DNA from: Undaria pinnatifida
Lineage: Eukaryota > Sar > Phaeophyceae > Laminariales > Alariaceae
NCBI GenBank assembly: GCA_012845835.1
Contig: JABAKD010000019.1
Span: 11,410,344-11,474,343 of the forward strand
DNA: 64,000 nt
Direction of reading: 5' to 3'
The notes under the pieces are model-generated. The model worked only from the letters and a program-made list of their open reading frames with translations, did not search any database and was not told where the DNA came from. Below are positions 11,701 to 23,433 of this stretch, piece after piece (position 1 is the stretch's first letter; each line of letters opens with the position of its first letter). The translations under genes were made by a program, and so were the position numbers.

Positions 11701-11790
11701 TTGAGTGGTAAGAAATTAATGGACGAAATAAATATTAAATGTGGATTTTCAACCGGCAAAAAAAAAATCAGCATCCGTGCGCGGTCTCCT
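11701..11790 (-). repeat. Dispersed repeat sharing GTGGATTTTCAAC
   Basis: TGAGTGGTAAGAAA, followed further on by GTGGATTTTCAACCGGCAAA, resembles 16589-16640 (TGAGTGGCAAAAAAAA, then GGTGGATTTTCAACTGG). On the minus strand both read a similar short peptide with VENP and FLPLK. It may mark the end of a repeat that extends into the satellite that follows. Confidence 0.5.
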
Positions 11791-11811
11791 GCACTACTTG
11801 TTTTTTGCGTG

Positions 11812-12500
11812 GAAGCTTCCATGGAAGCTATAAAAGCTTTCATAAAAGCTTTCATGCAATTTTTCATGGAAGATTTCATGGAAGCTATGGAAGCTTCCAC
11901 GGAAAAGCAAAACCGGAAGCTTCCACGAAAGCTTCCGCGGAAGCTTTCATGGCAGTAGTGGAAGCTTCCTCGGAAGTAACTTCCACGAAAGCTTCCACGA
12001 AATCTTTCACGAAGGGTTAGGGGCTAGGGTTAGAGTTAGGGTTAGGGTTACATTCCGTGAAAGCTTCCGTGAACGCGTCCGTGGAAGCAAATTTGCTCCC
12101 GCGAAAGCTTCGGTAAAAGCAATTTACTTCCACAAAAGCTTCCGTGAAAGCTTCCGTGAAGGCTTCCATGAAAACGTTCGTGAAAGCTTTTGTGGAAGCT
12201 TTCGTGGAAGCTTCCGCGGAAATTTTCGTGGAAGCTTTCGTGGAAGCTTTCGTGGAAGCTTCCGTGGAAGTTTCCGTGGAAGCTTTCACGGATGCCGCCG
12301 TGGAAGTAACTTCCGTGGAAGCTTCCACGACAAAATTCGTTGTAAGTAACTTCCACGGAAGCTTCCACGGAAGCTTTCATGGAAGCTTCCACGCTACCAT
12401 GGAAGCTTCCATCGTTTCCATGAAAGATTCCACGGCTTCCACGGAAGCTTCCATCGCCTCTATGGGAGTTAGAAACTCCCATGCTTTCATGAGCTTCCAC
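11812..12500. repeat. Palindromic 12-bp satellite (GGAAGCTTCC core)
   Basis: The unit is close to GTGGAAGCTTCC; its core GGAAGCTTCC is its own reverse complement. Variants ending in ATGGAAGC or CGTGGAAGC alternate, so the array is both tandem and inverted. Because 12 is a multiple of 3, both strands stay open for over 100 codons (repeats of EASTK on minus, VEAF and VEAS on plus). These frames are by-products of the repeat. A telomere-like stretch interrupts the array at 12017-12049. Confidence 0.9.
12017..12049 (+). repeat. Interstitial telomere-like repeat
   Basis: Several consecutive GGGTTA-type units (GTTAGGGTTAGGGTTA at the end) lie inside the satellite. Shorter stretches of the same type are near 43147-43164, 49406-49420, 51222-51240 and 58983-58998. 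Confidence 0.75.
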
Positions 12501-14450
12501 CAAAAATGCAGATAGATAGTGCAGATGGCCCTCCGTGCGCCGTCTTTCTATCGTGGTTTTGATCTTTTTTTCTTTGTTTCCTATTGTTTCATATGAGAAT
12601 CAGCAATTTCAGAATAGGTACTCTTCTTGTTGAGCGAGGTATTGAACGAGCAATCCACGCCAGGATGGGCAATCATCCCCCTCCACCACCAGCTCGTCGC
12701 AGAGAGTGCATGGAATGAAGAACTGTAGGGCTTCTATTGTCGCTGAGACAGAGAAGCCCTCTCTCATGGAGCATCAGCGCCTATATCCCCTGCTGTTTGC
12801 TTTTTAGATTCAAGAAAAATTACGCTGGACTGTTTTGATTGTCGTTCGATTCAAAATCATCCCCTGGTCGAGAGAAAAGCAACTCGCCGCAGCATAGCGA
12901 GGACTCGCCACGCGCACGTACATGATGTATCCTACTACTGCTGCTGTGCGGCAGGGTTGTACGTGCAGCGTTGTGCTGTCCTCATGTTGTCTGGTGACTG
13001 TTATCTGCGGTGTGAGCAAAATCTCCAACATAAAAAACACCACCCCTGGTATGTACATAAAAATACTGTCTATGTGGACGTAAATACAAGGATAGGTTTG
13101 TATATAAATTACTACAAAAAAATCCTATATTACCGCCCAAATTGGCGCGATCTATGGACATACAATGGAGATGCGCACGAAGCGGCAGCACAGCAGAAGT
13201 TTAGGGTATGGTGGGGTGACAATGGCACGCTCCGATCAAAGAATCAGCTACTATTAGTACAACAGCAGCCACGCGCGCATAGAGTTGCAGACTGCTGCTA
13301 CTGGGGAGCTGGACTGCTGGGCGGCAGGATCGTAGAGTGGTGTTATGTGCAAAAGGAGGGAAATGTGCGTGTACCCGTGTATCCTCGAGCATAAAAACCC
13401 GGTTTGCATCCAATCATCACGTGCGTACACGGGGATAGGGGATGCGTGAACCCAATGCCCCGGGATGATGCGGAAACCCGGGGATTTGTCTTATCCGTGC
13501 CCAAGGCCAAACATTTTTTTATAGCATGCCACGCGCAACACACTGCACGGATCGCGCCCAAACCTCCGGCAACGTGACCGCATGGGTCGAATTGTGCCCA
13601 CCCCATCTGACGTTTCGGAAAAGGAGCGAGCACGAAGAGGTGTGCCCAAAGAAAAAAAAAATGGCAATTATGCGTATACATACCAGGTTTCCCTTCGGGA
13701 TGCGGGTAACGTGAAATTCCGGGGGCGTCGCAAGGCGAAAAGGAAACACCGGTAACACGCGTATAAATATTTTTCCACCTATAATGGTGTTTTACGCGTA
13801 CTCACTCACATAGATAAACCCCACTGCTTTTGTTAGAGGAAGCGTGTGGCATGAGCTAGTGCATTGCTACAAAAAAAGAGTAGTACTCTGAGGGAAGAGT
13901 GTGATAGCGGTGGGTATACGCTGTACTGATGTACGCGCAAACAACTTTTTATTGGTCAGGGGATGCTGTGTATGCTGTACGTGGTACAGTGCCCAGTACG
14001 TCACATGTGCTTGAGCACTTGGTGGTAATGGATACCTGGTAGGGTTGACCGGCCAATGTCAGTCGCTTTTGTCAATGTCAGTCGCTCTTGTCAATGTCAG
14101 TCGCTCTTGGGTGTTGTACAATAATCAATTGGTTGGCGGCAACAATTTTGGTATGTGTGGCGTACGTGGTAGGGTTTTCCATGAGTTGGAGGTAGTGCTT
14201 AATGCTTTGGTACTACTGTGTTTGAGAGGAACCGAAACCTAGATCAATTCCTCGTTTATCCCCGTAGAAGTAGAGCTAGATCGATAGCGTTCCCGCCTGA
14301 ACCCGCCACTACTTGATGCATGTGGTCAGAAATGTGTGCGAATCATATGTGTGTACGATAATAGCAACAGCCCTAGAACCGATCCCCCCGGCCAATCAGA
14401 TGGCGCCCTGGGTGCGTGGCGAACATCGAAACAAAAATGTACCCGATTTT
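12501..14450. other. No recognisable gene; small tandem repeat
   Basis: Open frames at 12957-13394 (+) and 13343-13681 (-) have no family resemblance that I can identify. At 14058-14112 an 18-bp unit (CAATGTCAGTCGCTCTTG) is repeated three times. GAAATTCCGGGGGCGTCGCA near 13711 resembles text near 50750 and 61676, another weak dispersed repeat. Confidence 0.5.
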
Positions 14451-14983
14451 GGCCACAGCAGAACCGTGTAGCCGTCAGATTTATCCCCTTAAAAGGATTT
14501 ATAGCATCCACGCACAAATTGCCCGCCCGTCCCCCCCCCCCCCCCCTCCCCCCTCCCCTCCAACCCCGCTCGCTTTTGGTCAAAACCAGGCCCCCACGTC
14601 CTTCAAAACTCCGCCCCCCCCTCACCGGTTAATTGACTTACAGGATTCACTTGATAAACGGATACATTTCCCTCCACAGCTGTCAGATTTTGTCCCCCTC
14701 AGAAACGGGGTTTATAGTTTCCGCGCACAGACTGACTAACATCACCCTGTTGACCCTGATAGCTACACTGTAGTTGTAAGGGGAGTCGCCGACCTATATC
14801 CTTAGTCTAATGAGGACACACAACTCGTAATACGCGCGATCGGAGTATCGCACACAGCTTGCAAAGATGAGTTTCGACGAGATCTTTGATTTCGCAGCTG
14901 GAGTGTATTTCGTTTTTTATAATATTCCCGAGTTTGGCTATATCGCTAGTAAGGAGTTATATATCCTTAAATCCTACCCATAG
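14451..14983 (+). repeat. Element E1, longest copy with flanking module
   Basis: CCGTCAGATTTATCCCC, a C-tract of about 17, CTGTCAGATTTTGTCCCCC and GTTTATAGTTTCCGCGCACA precede the GTAGTTGTAAGGGGAGTCGC block and its small ORF. The same order occurs inverted at 57.84-58.15 kb, which defines a composite unit of roughly 350-500 bp. The flanking module alone is what recurs at 1-1080. Confidence 0.75.
14867..14983 (+). CDS. Small conserved ORF of element E1 (copy B, 38 aa)
   Basis: ATG after CAGCTTGCAAAG opens [20 protein letters not shown] and continues for 18 more codons to TAG at 14981. Compared with copy A there are two changes in the first 15 residues, and the frame runs through to FYN, as in the 57.9-kb copy. 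No signal peptide is evident; the segment after residue 8 is hydrophobic and aromatic. Its function is unknown, and it may be only a motif of the repeat. Confidence 0.35.
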   Translation: MSFDEIFDFAAGVYFVFYNIPEFGYIASKELYILKSYP

Positions 14984-16588
14984 TTCCACTCTGCCCAAAA
15001 CAAAATACTTGACCTGATCGAGAATCGCTTGCATGCTGCGCTTGCGATGCCTGCCACCCTCGCCGCGCTCGGCGCCATCTTCCAAGCTTTCCCCGCTCAA
15101 TGTCCCTGTGAGCCCCGTCTCCCGCGCGGAGAGATGCAAGCCATGCCCTGCGGCGCTCGTTCTAACACTCGGCTGCTCCCGGCCTCTACCTCCCAGCCTC
15201 CTCCTGCTGGCATCCGCTCTGCCCGACAGGGATATGTCTTTTAGTTCAATTAAATACGGTCCCTACATTCGGACACGTCTAGTTACCGCGCAAGGGACAA
15301 ACAAACACACCGAGTCAACCACGCCCACAGACACTTTCATTCCTGCTTCGACGAGCGGCCGCTCGCGCGGCGGGAGAGCGCAGGCCGGTTTAACCCTGTC
15401 TGCACCCATGCCCCCGCACCCACGTCGAGATCCGGGGCCGAAACGGCCCAGAGCGGCGCGCCCCCAAACCCCACACTACTAGTCCGATCTACATGTGTAC
15501 GGCTCCTACTAATGCTGTACGTTACTGCTACTGCTGCTGCTGTTGCGCTGCTGCTGCTGAGGTTAATTTAATCCGGGCGATTGCTGCTGCTACTTACTGC
15601 TGCTATGCTGCTGAGGTTAGTTCATTAGCGGGCCAATTTCTACGAACAAAACAACGAAAAACTAAAAATTGTAAAAGTTGATCAAAAGATCAACATTTGA
15701 ATAACAATTTGGGGCGTTTCAAGTGACCTGCTCGTCTCAGGGAGGCGGAACGCAATCCCTTGCCATGTAGAGCCAGCGAGGCGACGTTTAATGTGCCGAG
15801 CGCCGCCACGGAGCTCGGCCGAGATCCACACATGCTTCATAACGTAGCCATAGCAGGCTATCTTGCCCCGCGGCCGAAAGTGCGAGAAGAAACACTGGGC
15901 CACCGGAGAGCAGCAAGCCGAAAAAAACGAAGATCATATTTCACCTGTGCATGTAATAGATAACAAGGGCTCCGCATGGGTGCCGGTATTATGCTCCGGG
16001 TAGGAAAATATATACATCAGTGTATTTAGTATATATTCGCACCATAAAAAAGACCTGACAAAATCCACAACATTGCTCAAGATTCAATGAAGTATACCAA
16101 CATCCCCCAACGAATTAAGCGGTACAATCACAATCACGTGTAGAAGGGTGCTTTGTTCCATAGGCCAGATGCCTGTATACCAATCAGTCATATATCTTGC
16201 GAAAGAATTGACCCTTGAATCTGCCGCAGACTATTTGTGGCGAGCTCGACGAACAAAACCAACAGATCGAACTTAGTATCTTCTCCAGCATTGAGCAGAA
16301 CGGAGGCGTCTCCGCAAGGTCCACACAAACGAGCCCAGTCCAGAACGACCTGGCACAACCCACACATTTTATATTTACCGTGCCCGGGAAACTGCCTGGC
16401 AAGACCCACAGCAGTGCTCAAAATTCAGTGAAGTACCAACATACTATCTACGCCTTCTCTTGGTACGCAAAATCCTCCTCCAAAACCGAGGAGATCTTCC
16501 GAACGAAATGGCCCGTAAACAGTCATGAAAAACTATTTCTCGCCAGACAGAAGAACCTTCCATAAGGTCCGATCTTATGCAATAACGT
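14984..16588. other. No recognisable gene; CTG-rich tract
   Basis: A GC-richer stretch at 15030-15480 is open in + frames but shows no domain. At 15518-15618 CTG/TGC trinucleotides are frequent. CAGTGCTCAAAATTCAGTGA near 16413 echoes CATTGCTCAAGATTCAATGA near 16071, a short direct duplication. Confidence 0.45.
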
Positions 16589-16785
16589 TTGAGTGGCAAA
16601 AAAAATACGAAAGGTGGATTTTCAACTGGACAACAAAAAACATACACAGTTAGAGCGGGCGAGAAAGCGATCTCGAAGGTTCCGAACGGATTCCGAGTGA
16701 AATCCGGTCTGAAGCGAAGACAATCTCAAGTGCCTCCGCTCGCACGGGGTAGTTCGTGCATTATCGTACATATTTATATTGATAT

Positions 16786-16884
16786 GTACACGTTCTGCTT
16801 GCATACACACTTGGTTTATCCACCACCCTAGCTATTGTCTGTGCATTGATGCTGCCCTGCGACGCTCTCGGGAGTCAGGAAACA
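16786..16884 (+). repeat. 5' LTR-like block (right-hand part)
   Basis: It matches 23434-23525 over about 95 bp with scattered substitutions and small indels. Similarity to the left of 16786 is weak, so the LTR start is not defined. Confidence 0.7.
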
Positions 16885-16997
16885 CGATTAATCGAGAAAT
16901 ACTCCGACTTGATCAGAGCCTTCAATCTTCAGATTGCAGACGCTCCCGGGAGGGGAGAGCGAGACAGGGATATATATTTATATCGACCTGAGCCATA

Positions 16998-18445
16998 ATG
17001 TCAGAAGACTGGGACGGCGTCGTTGGGGGACCGGAGGGGGTACCAAGAGCGAGCGGCGAGTCAGCAGCTGCGCCTCTGGAACCGATGCTTGGGGTTGGAG
17101 GATTGCTTCGAGGAGCAGAGAGCGGAGTGACCGCTGCTGCACCTCTCTGGGGCAGGTGGTTGGGGATAGAAAATCACATGGCGGTGCTAGTGGCGTGAGA
17201 CAAGCTGCGTTGGAAACGGAGATTCAGCAAGTGCAACCGACGTTGACCAAGCTTCAAGCTCAGCGTGAAGCAACTGCAGCATCCGCGACAGCCACAGAAG
17301 CTACACCGAGAGTGTGAGGAACGCTCGGTTTCCCCCCTTGCTTCACCTGCTGTGACAAAGTCAGTGTTTCTGCCAGGCATGTTTCTTGGAAGTACCTCCC
17401 GCCCTCCGAAGTTCGATGGTGAGCGAGATACCTGGCCGATTTTGGAAAACGACGTTTTTGGATTCGTTGGTTACAAAGGCTGCAAAGATGCTCTTGTTGT
17501 AGCGACGTCAGATCCAGTTATGGTAGCTGATGATATACCATTTCTAACCAGGATTGGCTGTCAAGGTACTCGGTTGATGCCATCAAATGTTCTAAGATGG
17601 CCTAGAACATTCGATGGAATCTATAGGCACCACATCGTGTTTACCGCCGATGCTTGCCGCAAAGTCCCCATGCCGAGCTTGGAAAGCGTTGAATGATACG
17701 TACGCCCCAACGACGATCATGGAAAAGCGTAGAGCCATGCAAAAATTCGATACGATTCAGATGCAATCGGTTGAAGGCCCAGAAGGGTACTTCACCAGGG
17801 TAGACAAAGCAGCACAGCGAATTGTTATGCTAGGTTGCAGCAACGATAATGATGAAGTTAATGTCCACATTATCCAGAACTTATCGGCGTTGTACATCAT
17901 CGAGAAGAAAACGTTTCTAGCGAGTCCTGCTCTGACTCGTGCTGGCATTGAAGAGGTGGTGAGAAACGCGTATATGTCGGAGAAGCAGGAAAAGGAAAAG
18001 GTCTGGCAAAGGGGGTAGATCCACATGCCCTCTACGATGGCGGTACTCAATCGACCGGAGTAGCAGGTGGGGGAAAGGGTAGGAGGAGACACGGTATGAA
18101 CAAGAAGCAGCAGCAGCAGACACACCACCACCACCACCACCCCCCCCACGATAGGAATCATATATCAGGAGGTGTAGTTGGTCCATCATTCCGCTGGAAT
18201 TCAGTGCGTGGTCAGTGGCGTTTGACGACACGGGGTTAGCACCATTCGGAAACGCTCGTGATTTTCCCCCAATGGGATACATCCCAGTTCAGCCTCCGCC
18301 GGGTGCACTACCGCCGAGACCCCCACCGCCGGCATGTCGGGGTCCACCACAAAGAGGTACATCTATGGCATATATAGTGTGCTACAGGTGTCGAAAAAAC
18401 TGGCCACGTTGCTGCACAATGTACCAACAAACGTGACCATACTCA
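16998..18445 (+). pseudogene. copia gag remnant
   Basis: Coding-like frames step through 16998-17198, 17150-17317, 17265-17696 and 17614-18018, so at least three frameshifts are needed to read gag. A Gln-rich helical segment (about 17200-17320) is followed by PPKFDGERDTWP, typical of the start of the copia gag core. Next come WKALNDTYAPTTIMEKRRAM and a long helical stretch to 18018. A damaged zinc knuckle is seen near 18380-18430, where CYRC is kept but the later Cys/His spacing is broken. His-, Pro- and Tyr-rich linkers lie between the core and the protease. Confidence 0.75.
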
Positions 18446-18780
18446 CCATACACACATGGCGCTTAATTCCATGACTGATAGTGTGTATGGAGGAAGCCGT
18501 TTTGGCGCACATGCTGCCTCGCTTCACCCCCCACACACACCATATTACGTTACGAGTTGGCAGGCCGGAGCATACTATGAGCCCTATGAAGCAGGTAATT
18601 ACGCTCCGACAGGGCATGCACCACAGCATGCCCCCGCTCCAGCGTACGCTCAACCCCCGGTCGCTCATCTCTCGCATAGTTCCCCTTGTGTAGGGGAATG
18701 ATCGTACAGCAGTAACACTGCACGAGCTGATGACCCTTACATTCTCACCGCCCGGGCTGTTCCCACAGCCAGAAAGGCCT

Positions 18781-20350
18781 GTGATGATTCTAGGGGATGT
18801 GGCACTGATAAGTGGGTCGCTGGCGCTGGTGTCTCATACCATGTTACCGGGGACGCCATCGGGATGTATGATTGCACTTCACCCCCGGTAGGTAAGGAGA
18901 GGTGGGTGATAGACGATGTGTCGATGATAGAGATTGAGTATTTCGGGACGTTATATTTGACGATGCACTGCCCTGGAGGTGACACGCATAGGAGACATGG
19001 CTTACGTACCCGGAGTTCGTTTTAATTTGTTCGCACTGCACGCCGTGGTGACGAAATGCCCTGTGACCGTGGACAATGAGGGGGTTCACATACTGGGTGG
19101 GAGTGTGCCCTTTGTGCGCAGAGAGTCTGGTCCGTACTGTTTTGCCACCAGAATAACCGACCCCCGCATCGCTAAAGCAGTATTGGTTCCGGGTAGGCAG
19201 CGATGTATCAGCATCAATGATCTTCACGTTGCGCTAGTCCACTCCCATGCTGAAACCCTTCGTGAGACGGCGCGTCAACGCGGTGTGAAGGTGGTTGGAG
19301 AGTTGGTTCCTTGTGCTGGGTGTTCAGCAGCCAAGGGAAGGAGGATGCCTGTCCCGCGGTCTACTAACAGTCGCTCGGCCAATGTCCTAGAGCGCCTGGT
19401 CATAGACCTATCTGAAAAGCGCTCCACGTCATCTAGTGATCACCACTACCGCTTGATGATTGTGGACGGTTTTTCTCGGTTTGAATGGACTTACGTTCTT
19501 AAGGAGAAGTCCGATGTTCCCGCTGTTTTCGCTGGTTTTCTGGCTGACATGCGGGCACGAGGCACCCCATCCATTGTGGAGTGCCTGCGCTCTGACAACG
19601 GCACCGAATTCACCAAGGGTGAGTTCGTGGCACTGCTAAACCACCACAGTATCGGCCGCGAACACACGCCAGTAGACCCTCCGAAGTACGACGGCGTGGC
19701 CGAGTGGAGGATTGCTCTAGTCTTGGAGGCCGCGATGGCGTCTGCCTGTAGGCCCACCGTCTGTTCGGTGGCGTGCCTCTGCCGCCGACAGGGCCTCTTT
19801 GGGCAGAAGCGTGCATACACGCGAGTGATGCCATCAACGTGTCAGCGAGGGCGAGTGACAACCCGGACATGCTGTCACCGTCTCAGAAGCTGTACAGTAG
19901 GGCACCGTTCTATTGCTCCCATTTTTCACGCCTGGTTTTCACCATGTAAAACGGGCGCTGAAATTTGAGCAGAAAGCGCAGGCGTTCTTCTCACTGAGCA
20001 GCGGTGTCCACCACCCGAGAGACTGTTGCAAGGTGCTGCTTGTGTCCGGCCGCAGATCGTACACTCGTGATGTTACTCGGGAGCACCCGCGGGAAGCGTT
20101 TGCTGGGTTTTTGCCTGCGGCATGGGGCGGGGGCACTCCGTCATTTGCGTCGAAACTGCCGGAGGTGCTGACAGCCCCGGAAGACGAGGGAGTGTGGTAT
20201 AAGCCTGCGCCGGTGCCGTCAAGGACGTCAACGGGGCCGGCACCACCGTCACAGGTGGCGTCAAGGACGTCACCAGAGCCGGCACGGCCATATAGATGCC
20301 ATCACCAGTGCAGTCACGCCCGTCATCGGTGCCGTCGCTGGCGCCGATGA
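18781..20350 (+). pseudogene. copia protease and integrase remnant
   Basis: The protease region reads KWVAGAGVSYHVTGD where the family has a D-S-G catalytic triplet, so the catalytic Asp is lost. After a frameshift near 18970 the frame 18979-19740 gives VPGVRFNLFALHAV and the integrase zinc domain (two His, then CAGC). The catalytic core follows, with the first Asp in VIDLS, the second in RSDNGTEF and the Glu in GVAEW. Frameshifts near 19745 and 19905 then break the C-terminal part, which continues in other frames as PLWAEACIHASDAINVSARA and LPFFTPGFHHVKRALK. The tail is Pro-, Ala- and Thr-rich. A complete polyprotein cannot be read. Confidence 0.85.
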
Positions 20351-20639
20351 TGCCGTCGCCGGTGCCGTCGCCGTCACAGTCGCTGCCGCCGTCCCACCAG
20401 TAGCAGCAGCTGGCTCTGAGTCAGCAAGTCCCGCGAAAACTGAGGGACTACTTCTCAGGAGCGGTTGGCGGTGGCGAGCCATAGCAGCTAGGACGTACTA
20501 GGGGACAGGTCGCACACAATCAAGAAGGTATTGTCAATAGACCGCAGACTGTCGACGATGGTGTAGCACAGCAGCTAGGACGTACTAGGGGACAGACCGT
20601 GCGCAATCAAGGGGGTATGCAGCATGGACTGCTGTCTTT

Positions 20640-22278
20640 TACGGCTGCGTGGGAAGGTATCGGTTATGTACTGTACCACCAAGCCCCATCTCACGCAAAG
20701 CCTGCCTTACCCACGTGCCTGGTGAGCTAGTTTTTGACGCCGAGCTCGTGCTCGGAAGCGCTCACCAACGAGTATTCCCACCTTTTGGCTCAGGCCATGG
20801 AGAAATGATATGGCGGTCTGGCAATCGCGGGGACTTTCGGTGCGACTTAGCAACCAAAAGGCATGAACTGTCTTTCGGAATAGTGGGTGTTCGGTTGGAA
20901 ATCGAACGAGATTGGTTTCCGACCAGTGCGAAGGCGAGGTTGGAAGCGAGGGGTTGCGGGCAGCGTGAGGGTATTGATTTATTTGAGACATATGCTTCCA
21001 CGCCCACAGCATCTTGAATCCGCTTGTTGGGTGCCTTTGCTTGCGGGTTGGATTTAGATCTGTGTCACTTGGATGAGGAAACAGGCCTTTGTTCAATCTA
21101 ACATAGAGGAAGACGTTTTCATGCGGTTGCCTAAGGGTTGTGGTGAGATGTCTGGCAGGGTAATACGCTTGACTCATAGCCTCTATGGTTTGCATCAAGC
21201 GTCAGGATGGTGGCACAACCATCTGATATCACACATAAAGAATCTTGGCTTTTAGCAGAGTCTAGTAGATGCGTGTGTGATGCGCTTGGTCGGAAACGTT
21301 TCCACAGTAGTAACAGTAGTTCACGTGGACGATATATTTGCAGTGGGGCGGAAGGCTAGGTGCGATCAGTTCTGCGAAGGCCTGAAACGCCTAGTGCCGA
21401 TCAACAATCTAGACGAGCTCAAGTGGTATGCTGGTTGCCGGTATTCTAGGTATTGGGGTGCTGGTACCTTGACGATATCGCAGCAATCTTTCACTGAAAA
21501 CACGGCTTCGAAGTTCGGCGTTAGTCCGGGAAGGAGAAACCCGCTCGAGAAAGGTCTTAAACTCGACGAGTTCGACAAGTTTGAGCCCGAGGGCGACTGT
21601 CCTTTTCACGAGCTGGTCAGATGCTTGATGTGGCTTGCTAGCCAGGCGCACGGACATTGCGAAGGCAATGAGAGCGGTGGCTAGGTACACGACTTCGCCG
21701 AGGAGGGAGGTACACTGGAAGACTGCGGTTGGTATTTTGGAGTATATTTTTTCCGTGAATGATTTGGTATTTATTTTCGAGAGGCAGTGGACTAGAGCTG
21801 GTTGCGTATGCAAATGCTGACCGCGCCAGCACGGCCAAAGACAGGAGGTCGGTTGCAGATGGGTTTATAATGTGCGCGGGGGCATGCGTATGCTGTTTTT
21901 CGAAAACTCAAAAGTGTGTGACGCTTTCGACCACCGAGGCCGAGTACGTAGCACTAGCGGACACCATCAAGGAGACGTTTCTTTGCGGCATGTGCAGAGT
22001 TTTTTTTTGCCTGACTTTAGAGCTCGATGCATCGCAGTCTACGAAAACAACAAGTGGCCAAAGCATCTGGCTCAAACCCGGTGTGCGCGTCGAGTTCGAA
22101 ACACATGGATATTCGACACCATTTTCTGCGGGAGCTCGTATTCAAGGTGTTTTTTCGTCTCGCCGTAGAGTCTGAGGAGCAACACGCATCCTTCTTGACA
22201 AAGACACTCACCGGTACGGTTTTTCGTTATCACCGGGATTTGGTGATGGACATTCCCACTGCGAAAAAAATAATTTGA
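20640..22278 (+). pseudogene. copia reverse transcriptase and RNase H remnant
   Basis: RT pieces include KARLEARGCGQREGIDLFET (near 20930-20990), QAFVQSNIEEDVFMRLPKGC, LTHSLYGLHQAS and VVHVDDIFAVG, a variant of the YVDD catalytic box with His in the first position. An in-frame TAG at 21253 interrupts the domain, and another shift lies between 21012 and 21073. RNase H follows after a shift near 21650, with ELVAYANADRAS, DRRSVADGF and LSTTEAEYVALADTIKE. A last shift near 22000 leads to SKHMDIRHHFLRELVFK. This is the standard copia C-terminus, heavily damaged. Confidence 0.9.
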
Positions 22279-23433
22279 GAAAAGGTGTCTTTGCGGTGAA
22301 CAGGTAGAGCAGGTAGGTATGATGAGTGCTGGCCTCCGTAGTTGAAGAGGCGCATGTCCCAATCAAAGAGTTTTGTAATTGCAACGCGTGTTGAGAGCTT
22401 GGCATGGACGAAACCACAGCTGGACTGGTTGGACAAAAAAATTATTTACTGCAGGAAGAACGTTTTTTATTTGGGGCTTGACTTCGGAGTGGAGGAGTTA
22501 TATCTTGTTAATAGCAGATTTTTGGGTCTTGGTATATTATTTTTTCTGCGTTCCTAACAACCGAAACCTACGGAGTGGAGGATGCGTTTCTTTGCTAATA
22601 TTTGGATCTCCGAACAAAGCTTTCTCTGCGTTCTTACGGCCATCAAATTACGTTCTTATTTTTAGGACTTGGGCATTTTGAAATTCGGATGGTTTATGAT
22701 GTGTGCCCAGCGAAGAGGCAGTCCTCTGATACGATGGTAAGTTTTGTGACTACTATCCCAGTACACTCGTTTCAATCCTGTTTTCACCTGTTGATGACTT
22801 TATGATCACTGTGGTGAAAATCCACTAGGTGCGGCAGCTGACTGCGGATTTATGTTGGAGATTTATGTTTTGAAGATTGCAGTGTGTCTCGGATTCTGGA
22901 TTTATGTTTTCGGACGTTTGGCGTTGAAGCTTTCGGATTTCGGACTGTAGAGTTTTCGCACTTTGATTTTGGGCTTTAAATTTTGGATTTTTGATTTATT
23001 TTGGAGAAAGATTCCGAATGCTGTCCCTGGATTGTGATTCTTGCTTTATGGAGTGATTTCGGGGACGCTGGTACATAGATTACTGCAATAATTAATATTT
23101 ATTTCTGCCGCAGCAGTGCAGGGAGAATACTGTTTAACTGTACTTTTCATTGACACGTTATTATTTACGTGCGGAAATGATATGTGGTATCATATTATAT
23201 ACTAAGTAATTTGCAAACGCTGGGAGGATATAGATTGTATTTTCTTACCAGATACATACTTCGTTTGTGATAATGAGGGATAGGAGTTCCAATGAATGAT
23301 TAGCGTTGTTGTAGTCGAGATACCGGGATGGCGGAGGTTCCCGATGGCGGAGACCGGTCCCGTCTAATTCTCCGTCTTTCGTTCTTTTCCGAGACGCCTT
23401 CAACTTGATACTCGAGAGAAGCTGTACAATATA
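22279..23433. other. Noncoding tail of the copia element
   Basis: The sequence is T-rich and A/T-rich, with repeated words such as TTTGGATTT and GGATTTATGTTT near 22845-22990, and no coding character. It lies between the RNase H region and the 3' LTR-like block. Part of it may be the undefined left portion of the 3' LTR. Confidence 0.5.

Noticed and set aside
12017-12515. Long frames in the 12-bp satellite on both strands
   Set aside because: A 12-bp unit without stops is open by construction; both strands are open at once, which argues against real coding.
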